Below are positions 34,039-44,838 of a stretch of 64,000 nucleotides of DNA, piece by piece. Both the position numbers and the translations under genes were made by a program. This DNA comes from Talaromyces rugulosus (lineage: Eukaryota; Ascomycota; Eurotiomycetes; Eurotiales; Trichocomaceae): the NCBI RefSeq assembly GCF_013368755.1, contig NC_049563.1:4092001-4156000 (forward strand), in the 5' to 3' direction. Under the pieces are notes generated by a model. The model did no database searches. It saw nothing but the letters and a program-made list of their open reading frames with translations, and had not been told where the DNA came from. Each line of letters begins with the position of its first letter. Within the stretch, counting starts at the first letter, position 1.

Positions 34039-34501
34039 AAGGGATAAGAGGTTGGCACTCCGAAACAACTCCGATCATCCGTGCCCATTGCGTCTTGCTC
34101 GGGTTTCGCCATTTGTGCATCGTGGCTCGCTGGATCACCATATCGCCAGGTTGACTATGTGGGCCTCATTGTTGGAATGTTGGACAAGGTGAGCTCGACT
34201 TCGCCCAAGATCACGATGATAATGTCGAGGGTCACAGTTTGGTGCATCGGGCTTTCAGCACCGGGAGGAATATCGTTATACCACACATTAGCACCGCCGC
34301 CGCACTTTTATAGAGCTCGAGATCCTTTTTGCTGCTGAGTGAGACGAGCGGTTGCTCGGTCTGGTAACCAAGCCTCTGGAAGCCGCCTCCAAGATTACTG
34401 CCTACACCCACGGACGCAGGAAAGTCGGTGGAAAAGAAGGAGTTGCCATCTGCACCGTTGTCGGTGATGTAGCGATTCGGATTTGGAGGTGGATTGTCCA
34501 C
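34039..34501 (-). pseudogene. Cupin-domain protein pseudogene
   Basis: The minus strand encodes a cupin-family protein broken into at least three frames. Frame 1 opens at GTG 34499-34501 with NPNRYITDNGADGNSFFSTD and reads to LELYKSA. A second frame then carries ANVWYNDIPPGAESPMHQTV, the first cupin motif, and soon stops. A third frame gives GDMVIQRATMHKWRNPSKTQ, the second cupin motif, ending at about 34039. The order and spacing are those of a fungal small cupin, but the frames change near 34290 and again at about 34150-34185, without splice sites that would join them. The expected ATG reads GTG. The sequence therefore looks like a decayed gene rather than an intron-split one; an assembly error is less likely with several breaks. 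Confidence 0.68.
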
Positions 34502-35618
34502 GGTGAGCTACTTACTCCGTATTCGATCGACTAATAAAGTGAGGGTCCAGCGGGCCGTGGCCGTGCGTGCAGGGTGCAGTCAAAGAAAACCCGCGAGATA
34601 TCAACAACGGCCTCCGGTCTAGACTAGGCGCCACATGGGGGTGAGATTCACCGCCTCACGCCAAGACTCGCGCGGGGGCTCGTCTAGAGGGGCAGGGGCC
34701 GATCATGCGATATTAATTATTTAATTAATTGCTCATGATTCAATGATTGTCCTCGCACATGACTGACTCTTTCTTGTCTAGTCTTCTCGCCAAGGACGCT
34801 GTTGACGCTCAAACTTGAAACACAGGGGAAAAGCGAAAACACCCCAACGCCGGCTCGATAACATCGCGATATACAGACAGCAAACAGTAAAATATAGCAT
34901 GCAATAATATGCAGCGGCCCCACGGCGGACGGAGCATCCCGGTGGCTGAAAAGTAAGAAGACCGCCAGCGATGGCCGTACAGTTACGCTACACCAAATCT
35001 GCAAGGCACAGGCGCTATTCGATGTCTTCGTGCCGTTGCGGGTCATGCTGGGAGTCGCTCACCGAATTGCTGTGATAACGCTTCACTGAGCGGGACCCTC
35101 TCTCCACTGATGGCTGGGAAACAGACCCTCAACGTTGCCAGTTTCGGTCAACTTCTCCAAGTTTTGTCATTGGGCCATGTCCAGTCACGTTGTCGCGATA
35201 TCATCACGTTCTCCATCTGAGTTAGTTTAAGGTTCTTACCCCTCCCTCGTCTATCGTGTTGTCCTGCGTGCTATATAGACCGCCCCTGCCTGTGTCGCTT
35301 GGATGCTGCGTGGCTGCATCGAGTCACCAGTCCTTCCAGAACTTCCATTCCGCCTTTGCCGTCTGTCATTTACATATTGCTTGTACTGTCCCTAGCGTTT
35401 CGGGTACGACCTCGGAGCCCTAACAACCAGTCATCTTTGCCACTCCATACCATACATACCATACACATTATCAAGTGATACCGTCGCCGATCTTTTGATG
35501 CAGGAGAAAAGAAGAGACTAAACGGTCGGTGACATGTGCGAATCTGCGCCTCACTTTTGACGACCGTATTGCCATTGCCTCCATCCCCTTGCTGGTTCTG
35601 TCCCCGGGACTCTAATCG
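34502..35618. other. Intergenic, promoter of the disordered-protein gene
   Basis: About 1.1 kb; TTAATTATTTAATTAATT at 34713-34730 and pyrimidine-rich patches near 35250-35470. No gene supported. Confidence 0.45.
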
Positions 35619-36752
35619 ATGACGCTCCCTTTCACATGCAAATCGCCCGCCACGGACCACATGAATCACCACCCACCACTCACCGTTCATCTGACCGAGA
35701 ACCCTCCCTGCGTTCACTTGAACTCGCACCCAGTTTCGGTTAACACTCAACATTCTCACAAGGGGTCAAGTAGTAGGCATGATACCAATCTAGCATGGAG
35801 AAACCTGGTCGACAACACCACTGCCGCCTCGCTCTCGCCTTGCATAACTGATGCCTCAGACACCAAGACATTCTACAGCGCCATTCAAGTCACAGACATT
35901 CACCCTGATAGCAGCGACGAGGACGACAACATTTCCATCACCACCGGCATGGCAGCGGGTTCTACTTCTAACGGTGCCAGCGTGGCTGAGGATAAGCCGG
36001 CGAAACCAAGAAAGTCTCCTTCACGATCATCGTCAACTTCTCAGCGTTCCCCTCGATCAGCATCATCTAGCACGGCTGGCACCTCGAAAAAGGAGCGCCG
36101 CAGGACTGCCTCCTTCCAAGCCCAAAGCCCAGCCAGCCCACCACGCAGCAACAGCATCCAGATGTCACAGCAGAAACGAGACGAGCTTTTGGCCTTGCAT
36201 CGAGACAGTTGTCGCATCTTCCAGGACGTCGGAATGGCCGCCGAACCTCTGGAAAACTCTTATGACGAGCCCCGTTTGACCCAGTCCACTACTGTGTCTC
36301 CCATCATGTCGCCTATTCTCCAATACCAGCGCTCACATTCGTTTCCTATCAACGACGGCGACGTCTCAGAAGATGATCTGCTGTCTGTTCGTCAGCCTCG
36401 AAGAATAAGCATCGTCCACTCGGAACCAGATCCAGAGCGAGAGCCATCCCAGCCTCCGCAGTCACCGCACGAGCAAGTGCCTACAACGGTGATTGACTGG
36501 ACATCACCAAGCACTCGGCGGCGCGAATACGAGGCAATCGATCGCTCCAACCGATGTTTTCGCCGAATCTGGCGCCGAATGACGCCTCGCTGTTTTCGCC
36601 CATCCGGGGCGAGAACACCGTTTTTCGAGACGGGCAAAGATGGGAAGGCTAACTATGAGGGCAGCGTGCGACGCTTTCGCATGGATATAACGGACGAGAA
36701 AGAGGCAGTCTCTCGCCCTAAGCCCGTGAAGCGGACATGGTCTTGCTTTTAA
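35619..36752 (+). CDS. Conserved-looking fungal hypothetical protein, Ser/Pro/Arg-rich, disordered
   Basis: A single 377-codon frame with a low-complexity composition: Ser/Arg/Pro stretches (SPSRSSSTSQRSPRSASSST), an acidic patch DSSDEDDN, and basic ERRRTAS. A helical block QQKRDELLALHRDSCRIFQD, followed by MSPILQYQRSHSFP, looks like a conserved short linear element; the C-terminal ~90 residues are basic (RRIWRRMTPRCFRP) and end in TWSCF. No enzyme motif, membrane segment or signal peptide. Its many SP and RxxS sites suggest phosphorylation. An alternative start is the ATG at 35659 (MNHHPPLTV), 14 codons in. I do not recognise a named family; function unknown. Confidence 0.65.
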   Translation: MTLPFTCKSPATDHMNHHPPLTVHLTENPPCVHLNSHPVSVNTQHSHKGSSSRHDTNLAWRNLVDNTTAASLSPCITDASDTKTFYSAIQVTDIHPDSSDEDDNISITTGMAAGSTSNGASVAEDKPAKPRKSPSRSSSTSQRSPRSASSSTAGTSKKERRRTASFQAQSPASPPRSNSIQMSQQKRDELLALHRDSCRIFQDVGMAAEPLENSYDEPRLTQSTTVSPIMSPILQYQRSHSFPINDGDVSEDDLLSVRQPRRISIVHSEPDPEREPSQPPQSPHEQVPTTVIDWTSPSTRRREYEAIDRSNRCFRRIWRRMTPRCFRPSGARTPFFETGKDGKANYEGSVRRFRMDITDEKEAVSRPKPVKRTWSCF

Positions 36753-37061
36753 CTTTTTTTAAACGATCTACTACTAATGAACCCAACATATACATTGTGC
36801 ATATATATGCGCACACATGCACTTACACGGAAAACGGAGTTGAATGATTTACATACACTGCATCGCATCGATGATACCCAGTTTGCATAATATTCCATGC
36901 TTTGCTTTGGATGATTCATGTACATATTGATTGAGCAAATAATGATACCAAATTGCGACTGATCCACTTAACATATCCTCTTGTTGGAAATAATCTCCAA
37001 GTTATAATTTTAAAAAACCCCAACGCCACGCTATGCATTTTTGTTTGAAACTTCAGGCCTG
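36753..37061. other. Intergenic between convergent hypothetical gene and imp3
   Basis: 309 AT-rich bases with CATATATATG-type words; 3' regions only. Confidence 0.5.
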
Positions 37062-37814
37062 TCATACCATCAAGTCAAAGTCATCAAGGTTATCCCGGTA
37101 TTTCATAATCGATCGCTTAATCTTGCTAGAGTCGACCCAGGTAACGAAATCTTCCATGCTTCTCGTCACCAAACTAGCAAAAGTTAGTATTCTTGCATAG
37201 AAGAGAAGAGAAGAGTTTTGACTCACAATGCAGCATCAGTGACTACCTCTGTGCCGACTCGGACATGGCCCTGTTCAATCCTACCATAAAAGTCAGCCCT
37301 ACCCAATGTCGAAAAAAAAAAAGGTCCGAATCCCTACAGAGTAACAGCCGTCTTCACATCCGGTACCATGCCATTCCTCGTCATCAACACTCCCAACCGC
37401 CGTCGACAAAACGCCGACACACTAACATCGTGCTCCACCGCCGATAAGCCCGCACCTTGCTCGCGGCTATTCTTCAAGATGCCCATGGACCACAGCTTCT
37501 CGAGGATTTCCGACTCAGTCTTTTTGCGAAAAGGGTCGTCTGGGTCAAGTGCGGATAGCTTGTGCGCAAGACTGCGTAGTTGGCCGCATAGTGTGTTGTA
37601 TTTTTGGTAGTCGAGGGTACCCTGTAGGTAGTAGCGCGCGCGGATGGATTGTTCGCGATGGTTGTTGTCGGATTTGTAGGTGTGGAAGTTGACCTTTCGG
37701 AGGAGCCTGGTTTTTTTTGCGTTAGTCTGGTGTTTGTAGGACACAAAACAAAGAAGAAAAGAGGAAATTTGAGGAGGTGTACTTTTTCTCGTGATGCTTC
37801 AATTGACGGACCAT
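37062..37814 (-). CDS. imp3: U3 snoRNP protein Imp3
   Basis: Component of the U3 small nucleolar ribonucleoprotein (SSU processome) that helps U3 pair with pre-rRNA in 18S rRNA processing in the nucleolus. 188 residues from four exons: 37783-37814, 37338-37706, 37227-37280, 37062-37173, sum 567 bases. It starts [11 protein letters not shown] and splices into [18 protein letters not shown]. The S4-like RNA-binding region runs [55 protein letters not shown], ending [16 protein letters not shown]. The length matches yeast Imp3 (183). Exons 1 and 3 are only 32 and 54 bases, so simple open-frame scans miss both ends. The intron at 37281-37337 has a T-run on the coding strand. Confidence 0.92.
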
Positions 37815-38138
37815 CTTGGGCGGTCTTTTCTGGCTTGTTTGCGCCTGTGTTTAAGTATAGAGTTTGGTTATCCGAAGATGAAGTTTTTTGGTGATGATTA
37901 TCTAAACAGGTAGGCGGTGGCCGAGTTTTTGATATTCTGCCGGGTTTATTTTCTTTTCGGTGACGGGGACCCGTTGGTTTCCTATTTAGGTAACCCTGCC
38001 AAAGAAGGGACTTGGACAATGTCAAATATTCGTTTTCAATAAATCGGCCATGAGAAATTGTACACAAGGACTAACTACAGTAACTAAAAGTACCACTAAT
38101 TACTACTAGTACACACACAAAACTCGATAAATTAGCTC
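37815..38138. other. Intergenic, imp3 promoter
   Basis: 324 bases between the imp3 start and the 3' end of the SDR gene on the same strand; no gene seen. Confidence 0.5.
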
Positions 38139-39247
38139 TTATAGACCTGCAGCCTGGGCAATACCCGGCTTCCTCGCCTCGAGAATCCGCATAGTCTGTT
38201 CGTACACCTTCTTCTGTACCTTGCGTCCAATATCGGTATAGATCCACGATTCGACGCCCTGATTAGCCCCGTCACTCTGGAATTCGCCGTGGGAAGTTGC
38301 GGGGGCGCAGGCGGCGAGAACGAACGTTCGAGAACCCACCTCGGTTGTGCGGTCGAGGATGGCGCGTAAGATACGAAGGCCTAGGGGAGGCTGGTTACCG
38401 CTACGGTCAAGTGTGGATTTACAGAGACCGGGGTTTACAATGTTGATGACAACGGGTGGAGGAGTCGAAGTGCCGCTGGGCGCGAGCCGGGAGACTATTT
38501 CGCGCGTGAGGAGAACTTCGATGAGCTTGGTGGCTTGATATCTGTGCGCAATAACCAATTAGTACAGGTAAACAGGGTATGCAATACAGGTGAATCTCAC
38601 CTCGGTTGCTGGCTAAAGGCCGTCTCGTCGTTCAACTTGGCGTACAGATCCGGGGCATTGATCTCGGGAAACTTGGTCAGACGATGTGCTTCGGAGCTGA
38701 TGATGACTAGATGCGGCTGCGAGTCTGGAAAATTTGTCTTCGTCTCGTTGAGCTTAGGCAGTAGCGAGAGGGCGAGGAGGAAAGTGTTGAGCACGTTGAC
38801 TTGGACAGCTTGCTCGAAGCCCTCAGACTGCGTCCAGATTTTGGAATTGATTCCCGCATTCTCAACAAGAACATCAACGCGTGGGAGCTCTGTCTTGACG
38901 CGCTCCGTGAAGGCGAGCGTGGACGCTGTACTGGAAAGATCCAGAGGCCAGATCTCGATGGCGTCCGCGTCGGTGCGGTGTTTGACGCTCTTGACAATAT
39001 CCTCCTTGGCGGCCTGTCCTTTACTGGTAGTGCGCACAGCAAGAACTATACGAGCGCAGTTGAGGCGATAGAAATGGCGCGCAGCTTCGAGCCCCAGACC
39101 TGCATTGGAGCCTGTGACGATGACGGTTTGGTCATTGAAGGAGTGCTGTGGGTAGCGCGGCGTGACGAACAGCTGCGAGTAGAAGAACATGCGCAGCCCT
39201 GCGCCTATTTTGGGCTGAATAGGGAATTCAAGTTGTTCGTCCGCCAT
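38139..39247 (-). CDS. Short-chain dehydrogenase/reductase
   Basis: NAD(P)-dependent SDR, 349 residues in two exons (38601-39247, 38139-38541). Cofactor loop VIVTGSNAGLGLEAARHF (TGxxxGxG), DLSS in the adenine-binding strand, NAG in VLVENAGIN, Ser in LVIISSEAHRL, and YQATK (YxxxK) created exactly at the splice junction. The ~40-residue N-terminal extension before the Rossmann fold contains RMFFYSQLFVTP, seen in fungal retinol dehydrogenase/WW-oxidoreductase-like SDRs. Start 39247 (MADEQLEFP) is preferred over an in-frame ATG at 39334. Substrate unknown. Neighbours give no pathway clue. Confidence 0.86.
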
Positions 39248-39886
39248 TATTATTTTGTATTTGGAGAGATCCAGAAACCTGGATGGCGAGGAATTTCTTC
39301 GCACATCCAACAATCCGGATGCTGCGGGCTGCAACTAGTACCTTGTTACAGTAAATATGTCCATCCAAGTTAGCATGCATGCTTACCTGGAGCTTGAAGC
39401 CGTTCCTACTATTTCAAAAGATCCGGCCCAAAATTGCACCGCAATTGTAATCAAATGATGCTTACGGCCGACTGCGGGGGGTAATCAAGCCGGCCGCTAT
39501 AGCAAGCATTCGAAGTCACATACACACGCAGAAAAAGAACAAGATCTAGACGAGGAAAACACCCGGCTAAATGGCCCTGTTAAACCCAAACTGGTCTAAT
39601 TGTATTCGAGCGCCGGCGCAAAATAGACAAACTCAATAATGCTACCAAAGAAGGGAGGATGTAATAATCACAACTCTATTTCAAAATAGAATGTTTACAT
39701 ATGTTTTCCACAAGAGGAGAATACTACCTCAGGAATGACTTTTAGAGGATATCGTACTAGAGTTCCAGTCGCGAACAAAGCCCGTAACGAGCGACCTTCG
39801 TCTCGCTTGGTGTTGACTTAGGGCTCGTGAATGTAAATTATGCATGCTTGGGAACAAAAGACCAAATTTTGTGCAACTTTGCATAA
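39248..39886. other. Intergenic upstream of tRNA-Tyr
   Basis: About 640 bases; SDR promoter and tRNA 5' flank. No gene supported. Confidence 0.5.
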
Positions 39887-39977
39887 CCCCTGGTAGCTCA
39901 GTAGGTTTAGAGCGTCTGACTGTAAAAGTCATCTTTAGTTGATCAGAAGGCCGCCGGCTCGACTCCGGCCCGGGGGA
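39887..39977 (+). tRNA. tRNA-Tyr (GTA), with 16-base intron
   Basis: Acceptor stem CCCCTGG (39887-39893) pairs with CCGGGGG (39970-39976), discriminator A. D-stem GCTC/GAGC; anticodon stem TCTGA (39915-39919) pairs with TCAGA (39943-39947); anticodon GTA at 39922-39924. Bases 39926-39941 are inserted one base 3' of the anticodon, the canonical place for a nuclear tRNA intron. T-stem GCCGG/CCGGC. The T-loop is CTCGACT, with C where T54 is almost universal. T-runs at 39982-39986 and 39988-39993 serve as a pol III terminator. Confidence 0.9.
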
Positions 39978-40240
39978 TCTGTTTTTGTTTTTTATATTTT
40001 ATTTTCAATATGCATGCAAATAGCTCTATTTTATGCATAAAAACAACTGGCATTTAATTTGCGGAGCAAAGCGGAGGCTGCGGTGCAACCAACGAATTTT
40101 CTTTTTGGGCTGCACTGATTGGCCGGTCCAAAATGATATCCTGCATTCTGGCCTTAGCTCAGATTATCAGGCTTGGCAATTCGCCTTAGCTTTGTCCTAT
40201 ACGTACATACTTTATAGCCTTCATCCAGACCACCAAGAAA
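39978..40240. other. tRNA 3' flank
   Basis: Contains the pol III terminator T-runs and AT-rich spacer leading into the degraded coding-like stretch; nothing else seen. Confidence 0.5.
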
Positions 40241-40826
40241 AGGTTCTGAGTTTGAGTGAAATGATGATTTGAAAGAGTCTGATTCAGAAGACAAGACGGA
40301 GGATAACCCTAAATCTTGAATTTTTGAATCTACATGGCACCACCATCGACGTTGATCCCAATGCACCGTTGATCAACAGGCAAGAGAAAGCCCTCCATCC
40401 GGTCACGTATGAAGATATTCGGCCTACGCCTCGTACCGTCAATTACGATGATTCATGGTGGCAGACTGGGTTATGATGGAACCAGGTGAGAGCATCAAAA
40501 GGGAGAACGAAAACAACAAAGACAAAGGTGATCATTTCAGTCCTGACAACTCATTCCGCAAAATCATGGGTCAATTGAAGGCAAACCATCCTTCTGAAAT
40601 AGCACTAGGTCAAGACGATGAGATCATACAGCGTGAGGCAAACCCGAATCCACCGGATGGGATGGTTTCGGCTCAAAAGGAGATCTACATTGACATCGAC
40701 CTCATCAGACCCCCTGATTTTGAGGAATATGAGGAACACTTGCCCAAAAAATCGAGAAATCTCTTCCGCCATGTCTTCTCCCAAGATTTCCCAAGAAACT
40801 CACTGCTGCATCGAGCACAATCATGA
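40241..40826 (+). pseudogene. Degraded coding-like stretch, unknown family
   Basis: Two adjacent plus-strand frames look protein-like but are out of register. The first reads NLEFLNLHGTTIDVDPNAPL then EKALHPVTYEDIRPTPRTV, and stops at 40474 after WWQTGL. The second (start 40455, 123 codons) is very hydrophilic and rich in Asp, Glu, Asn, Lys and Pro, with IDIDLIRPPDFEEYEEHLPK. No splice pair obviously joins them. I do not recognise the family. It could be a decayed host gene or part of an old mobile element next to the tRNA; either is a guess. Confidence 0.35.
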
Positions 40827-41247
40827 TCAAAAAGTTGCTGAGCACAACGCAATTTCCCTTATGTGCAATTCACGTCCACTGATTTTCCCTCTAAACGTGA
40901 GTTTAAATCAGTGGAAGAGGGGACTTACACAAAAGACTGTACAAGGCATGTGAACGAAGACCAGTTGACGGACGAGGCATGTTTCGCAATGACATGAGCA
41001 AAGGTGACGTACACAGCATACTCCAGCTTCGAAGCGCCTGGGACGGTGCCCTAACAATCGAGAATTAACTCAAGGCGCGGATTCGTTTTCATTCGAATGT
41101 TCACTCTAACATCAAAGCAAAGAAGGTAAAAAGGGGACTAAGGTCGTTTCGTTTCAAACAAACCGCACAGCTGATAAAAATGTATGTAGATTCATGCTTC
41201 TCTTGACTATAAACCGAATACAAACAACAATTGCCACCAAAATATCC
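40827..41247. other. Intergenic between degraded stretch and Dal5-type transporter
   Basis: Holds the hairpin at 40876-40914; otherwise 3' region of the transporter. Confidence 0.45.
40876..40914. repeat. 39-base inverted repeat / hairpin
   Basis: CCACTGATTT (40876-40885) is the exact reverse complement of AAATCAGTGG (40905-40914), and an inner TAAAC..GTTTA pair lies between them, so the DNA or a transcript could fold into a two-stage hairpin. Confidence 0.7.
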
Positions 41248-43114
41248 CTACAGAGAATACACAAACTCGTGATTCTCCCCGTCTGTTAAATCAAGCCACC
41301 TGTGTTATAATTAGTATAGCTATTTCATAGCTTATCAAAAGGAATGAATGGCATACTCTTGATTCTCCAATTTTATATAATCTGCGCCTGTCCGAATTAT
41401 CGCCTTTTTATTGTTCTGGCGGTTGTACCACCACCATAAAAATGCGAGATCGATCAGACATACGCCGTAGCATACGATGATAGTGATCTCGGCAGGAACA
41501 TAGCGTGGTGCATCGTTTGGGCGGAATACTTGGGGCCCTGGAGATTTGTTTAGTAAATACGCCCTTATAAAGCACAGCGTTTCATACCGATGATGTTTCC
41601 CACGCAGTATGCAATGAGATAAAGCGCAGCAACCGTGGTTTTCTTGGTGTAACCGGCCACATTTGTCGAGATGAGTGACAGAATCGCAACGAATGGAGTT
41701 GGGCTGGCTTGGGTCATGTAGTAGCCTATTAATCTACCAACCTTGTTGGATAGAGGCAAAGCAACAATGAGGACCATGCCGACAATCGCGCACACCAAAC
41801 CTCCCATGCTGCATATCAGTCGCTGGCCAAAGTAGTCTCCGAGAAAGCCATTCAAAATCAACGCAACTATCTCGACACCTCCACCTGGTATGCCGTATAG
41901 AAGGCTCTGCTCTTCAGTGTAGCCGAAACTGACGATCTGTATGGGTGAGTAACAGCATCACTTGAAACGAAAAAGGATATACGCACCAGTTGGCTAAAAA
42001 AGTTGGTGATGCCTCCATTTGGAATATCCGCTAACAAGGCGTAAAATACAAACCCCCAGACCATCGGATCCAATAGAGCCTCTTTGAATTGGTAAAGTTT
42101 GAAGTGTTTATTTCCGATACCCTGCTGGTTGACCCGGACTCGTTCGACTGCAAGGATTCGATCTTCTGGAGACAGCCACCTCGCATTCAGCTGGTTGTCC
42201 GGAATCAGGTAGAAAAAGTAACATCCAATGCAGATGGTAAATAAGCCGGTGGCTAAAAATATGATCTTCCATGGCTCAATTGAAGAGCCATGCTCGCGCG
42301 TTCCGACTGCAATTCCGTAGGCTATTAGGCCTCCGACGATTTGTCCAACTCCATTGAAACTGAACCAAATTCCCGTGCGTTTTCCTTGTTCTTGCTTGGT
42401 CCACCACTGTGACCTGTTAGCATGAAACTATACTAAAAAGAAAAGATAGCCACACTTGTGAAGTTAGCAAAGTAAATCCTGGAGTAACTGCAGCCTCGAA
42501 GATGCCCAAGAAGAATCGAATGGCTACCGCTCCGCCGAAATTTGACACTCCGGCGAAGCACGCCAGAATGAACCCCCACAGAATGATAGAGATTGCCGAG
42601 TATTTTCCCAACGGCATGCGCTGAAGGAGCTGGGAGGTTGGGAACTCCCATCCCAAGTAACCTAGAAGATTTAGATAGCGTTCCTAAGCTGAAGCAAAAG
42701 AGGCATACCGAAGTAGAACAAGCTACCCAGCCATTGATAATTGTCGCCAACAAGATTCAGGTCGGTTTTCAGGCCCATGACACTGGCGTATGATATCGTT
42801 GTTTCTTTCCATCGCGTTAGCCCTAGCTCTGGCGTCGATCATAGTATCGCCTTACTGTCTAGATAATTCATCCCATAGACAACGCACATCAACGGCATCA
42901 TATGCCAGTCAATAATCTTCAATAACCGCCGATTGGTCGCTTCATCGATAGTAATCACTTGCCCTTCGATCCCCTCAAACGCTTTCATAGCCTCATCAAC
43001 ATCGTGTGAATGTTTCACAATGCGCGAGTCAACATGTTTGGCGGGAGTAGGCGAGCCCTCCTTCTCCACATCCACAGCGCTGGGCGCATCGATTTTATCG
43101 TCGATTGTCGACAT
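41248..43114 (-). CDS. MFS transporter, allantoate permease (Dal5) / anion:cation symporter family
   Basis: Plasma-membrane importer of organic anions (family members carry allantoate, nicotinate, pantothenate, biotin precursors and similar). About 500 residues, some seven to eight exons. The family start pattern is clear: a hydrophilic N-terminus then RRLLKIIDWHMMPLMCVVYGMNYLD, where NYLD precedes KTT-type sequence in the next exon. YLGWEFPTSQLLQRMPLGKY, FFLGIFEAAVTPGF, WWTKQEQGKRTGIWFSFNGVG and AEITIIVCYGVCLIDLAFLWW are all typical. The last exon ends LTDGENHEFVYSL with TAG (41248-41250). The late LENQEW followed by DLTDGENHEF is the family's usual C-terminus. Substrate cannot be read from sequence. 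Likely controlled by nitrogen or vitamin supply, as inference. Confidence 0.87.
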
Positions 43115-43933
43115 CTTGGTGTCGTGTTACTGCCAGTTTCGTTTCCTTCGTCCCGAATATATTGGGATGAAGAAACTTTGCAAAACTGAAAAGGATCACG
43201 GTGACATGACGTGACGTGATAGCGGATGCGACGGTGCTTTTATACGTGTACTACATTGTACCAGGCGCCGATCCCTTCCTCCTTCCCCGCACAGATAAGA
43301 GATAGCGCGAGGTTCGTGATGATTTGAAATAATAACAGCCGCTGTTCTATCGTATGATTCTCCATCGGCATTGGCTGCTTTTGTACATGTCCATTGTTGT
43401 TCACCCGAGTATATACTCAACCAGACCAGCCTATCGAAAGCGAGTAGAGAACAAGGTGGTCGGAATTTTTGAGTATCTCTCTAACTCGAACGCGCAATTG
43501 CTCGACAGCGCAACGTCAGCGCTTAGGACCGCCACACGAGATAAAAGAGATAGCAGTGGAGAGACTCGAGAGGAGATAAAACTTTAAACAAAGGAGGAGA
43601 GAGGAGAAAGAAGATCCGTGACAAAAATGGCAGGTGGACTAAACGTGATAACAGCGGCTCCACTTCTCCGTTATGGCCGGGCTCCACCATGTTAATACTA
43701 TATCACTAGTACAGTATACTCCGTACAGTGTTAGGACCGTGCGATTGTTTGGGTTTACTATCTTTAAACCTTAACGTTGGCCCTGGGCTTTAAGTGTATC
43801 GTATTTGGTCAATTTCCCTGCTCTCGGCCAAGACTGATGTGGAGCAACTGCTCTAATTCTACAAGAATTGAACACTATCTAGAAATCCGCCAAGCAGTTT
43901 TGATTATGTAGATATCTTCTCACAGAATCTATA
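43115..43933. other. Intergenic, Dal5-type transporter promoter and pyrG 3' region
   Basis: About 820 bases; TACTCCGTAC-type word at 43706-43716 resembles that at 34016. No gene supported. Confidence 0.45.
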
Positions 43934-44838
43934 CTACTGCGAGCCAACTCTGGAAAGATAAGCTTCCCATCCTTGCTTCTGGTATTGCTTGGCTGCTTCA
44001 ACCGGGTCCGGCGCAGCATAGATCCCTCGTCCAGCAATGATGAAATCCGCGCCCCGAGCCACTGCCGACTGCGGTGTCTGATATTGTTGGCCTAGTTTAT
44101 CACCGGATGAGGACAGGTTGACACCCGTGGTGAATACCACAAAGTCTTCATCTTCGCTCTTCGTTGTCTCGGTGGTGGGCTCATCCGTCAACGACCTGTT
44201 ACACACAAATCCCATGACGAATTCCTTATAGCGGCGCGCATAGTCCACCGATCTGGTTGTGTACGCACCCGTTGCCAGTGAGCCCTTGGAAGTCATCTCG
44301 GCCAGAATGAGCAGTCCGCGCTCGCGGCCATACGGGAAATCCTCCGCGGCAGCCGTCTGCGCCAGAGCCTGCACAATGCCCTCGCCGGGCAAGATGCTGC
44401 AGTTTATGATATGAGCCCATTCCGATATCCGTAGTACACCACCGTGGTACTGCTTCTGAACAGTGTTGCCAATGTCGATGAACTTGCGGTCTTCGAATAT
44501 GAGGAAATTGTGCTTCTCGGCCAGCTGAGCAAGGCCCTTTGTAGTCTCTTCGCTAAAGTCGGATAGAATGTCGATATGGGTTTTGATCACGGCGATGTGT
44601 GGACCGAGTCCTGAAAAAAAAAACAAAGAGATTAGCCCGTTTGCTTAGTTAGATGGGGGTTGCTTCTGCCTTGCGACGTACGGTCCGCGAGATCAAGAAG
44701 CTCCTTCGTGGTCGTGACATCGGCGGAGACAGTCACGTTGGTCTTTTTTGCTTCGGCAACTTCGAACAGTTTGCGAACGAGGTGATTGGGGTGGTTCTTT
44801 GCGCGCACGCTATACGTCTGTCTTGATGAGGAAGACAT
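43934..44838 (-). CDS. pyrG: Orotidine 5'-phosphate decarboxylase
   Basis: Final step of UMP synthesis, OMP to UMP plus CO2, cytosolic. 277 residues in two exons (44682-44838, 43934-44610), the exact size of Aspergillus PyrG. Start [20 protein letters not shown]; substrate-binding [10 protein letters not shown]; catalytic network [13 protein letters not shown] (Asp-x-Lys-x-x-Asp); phosphate-binding end [18 protein letters not shown] moderately long acidic insertion ([16 protein letters not shown]) is normal for filamentous fungi. The intron falls at LADR/LGPH, the position conserved in Aspergillus and Penicillium. Intact, so the strain is expected to be uridine-prototrophic at this locus. Confidence 0.97.
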
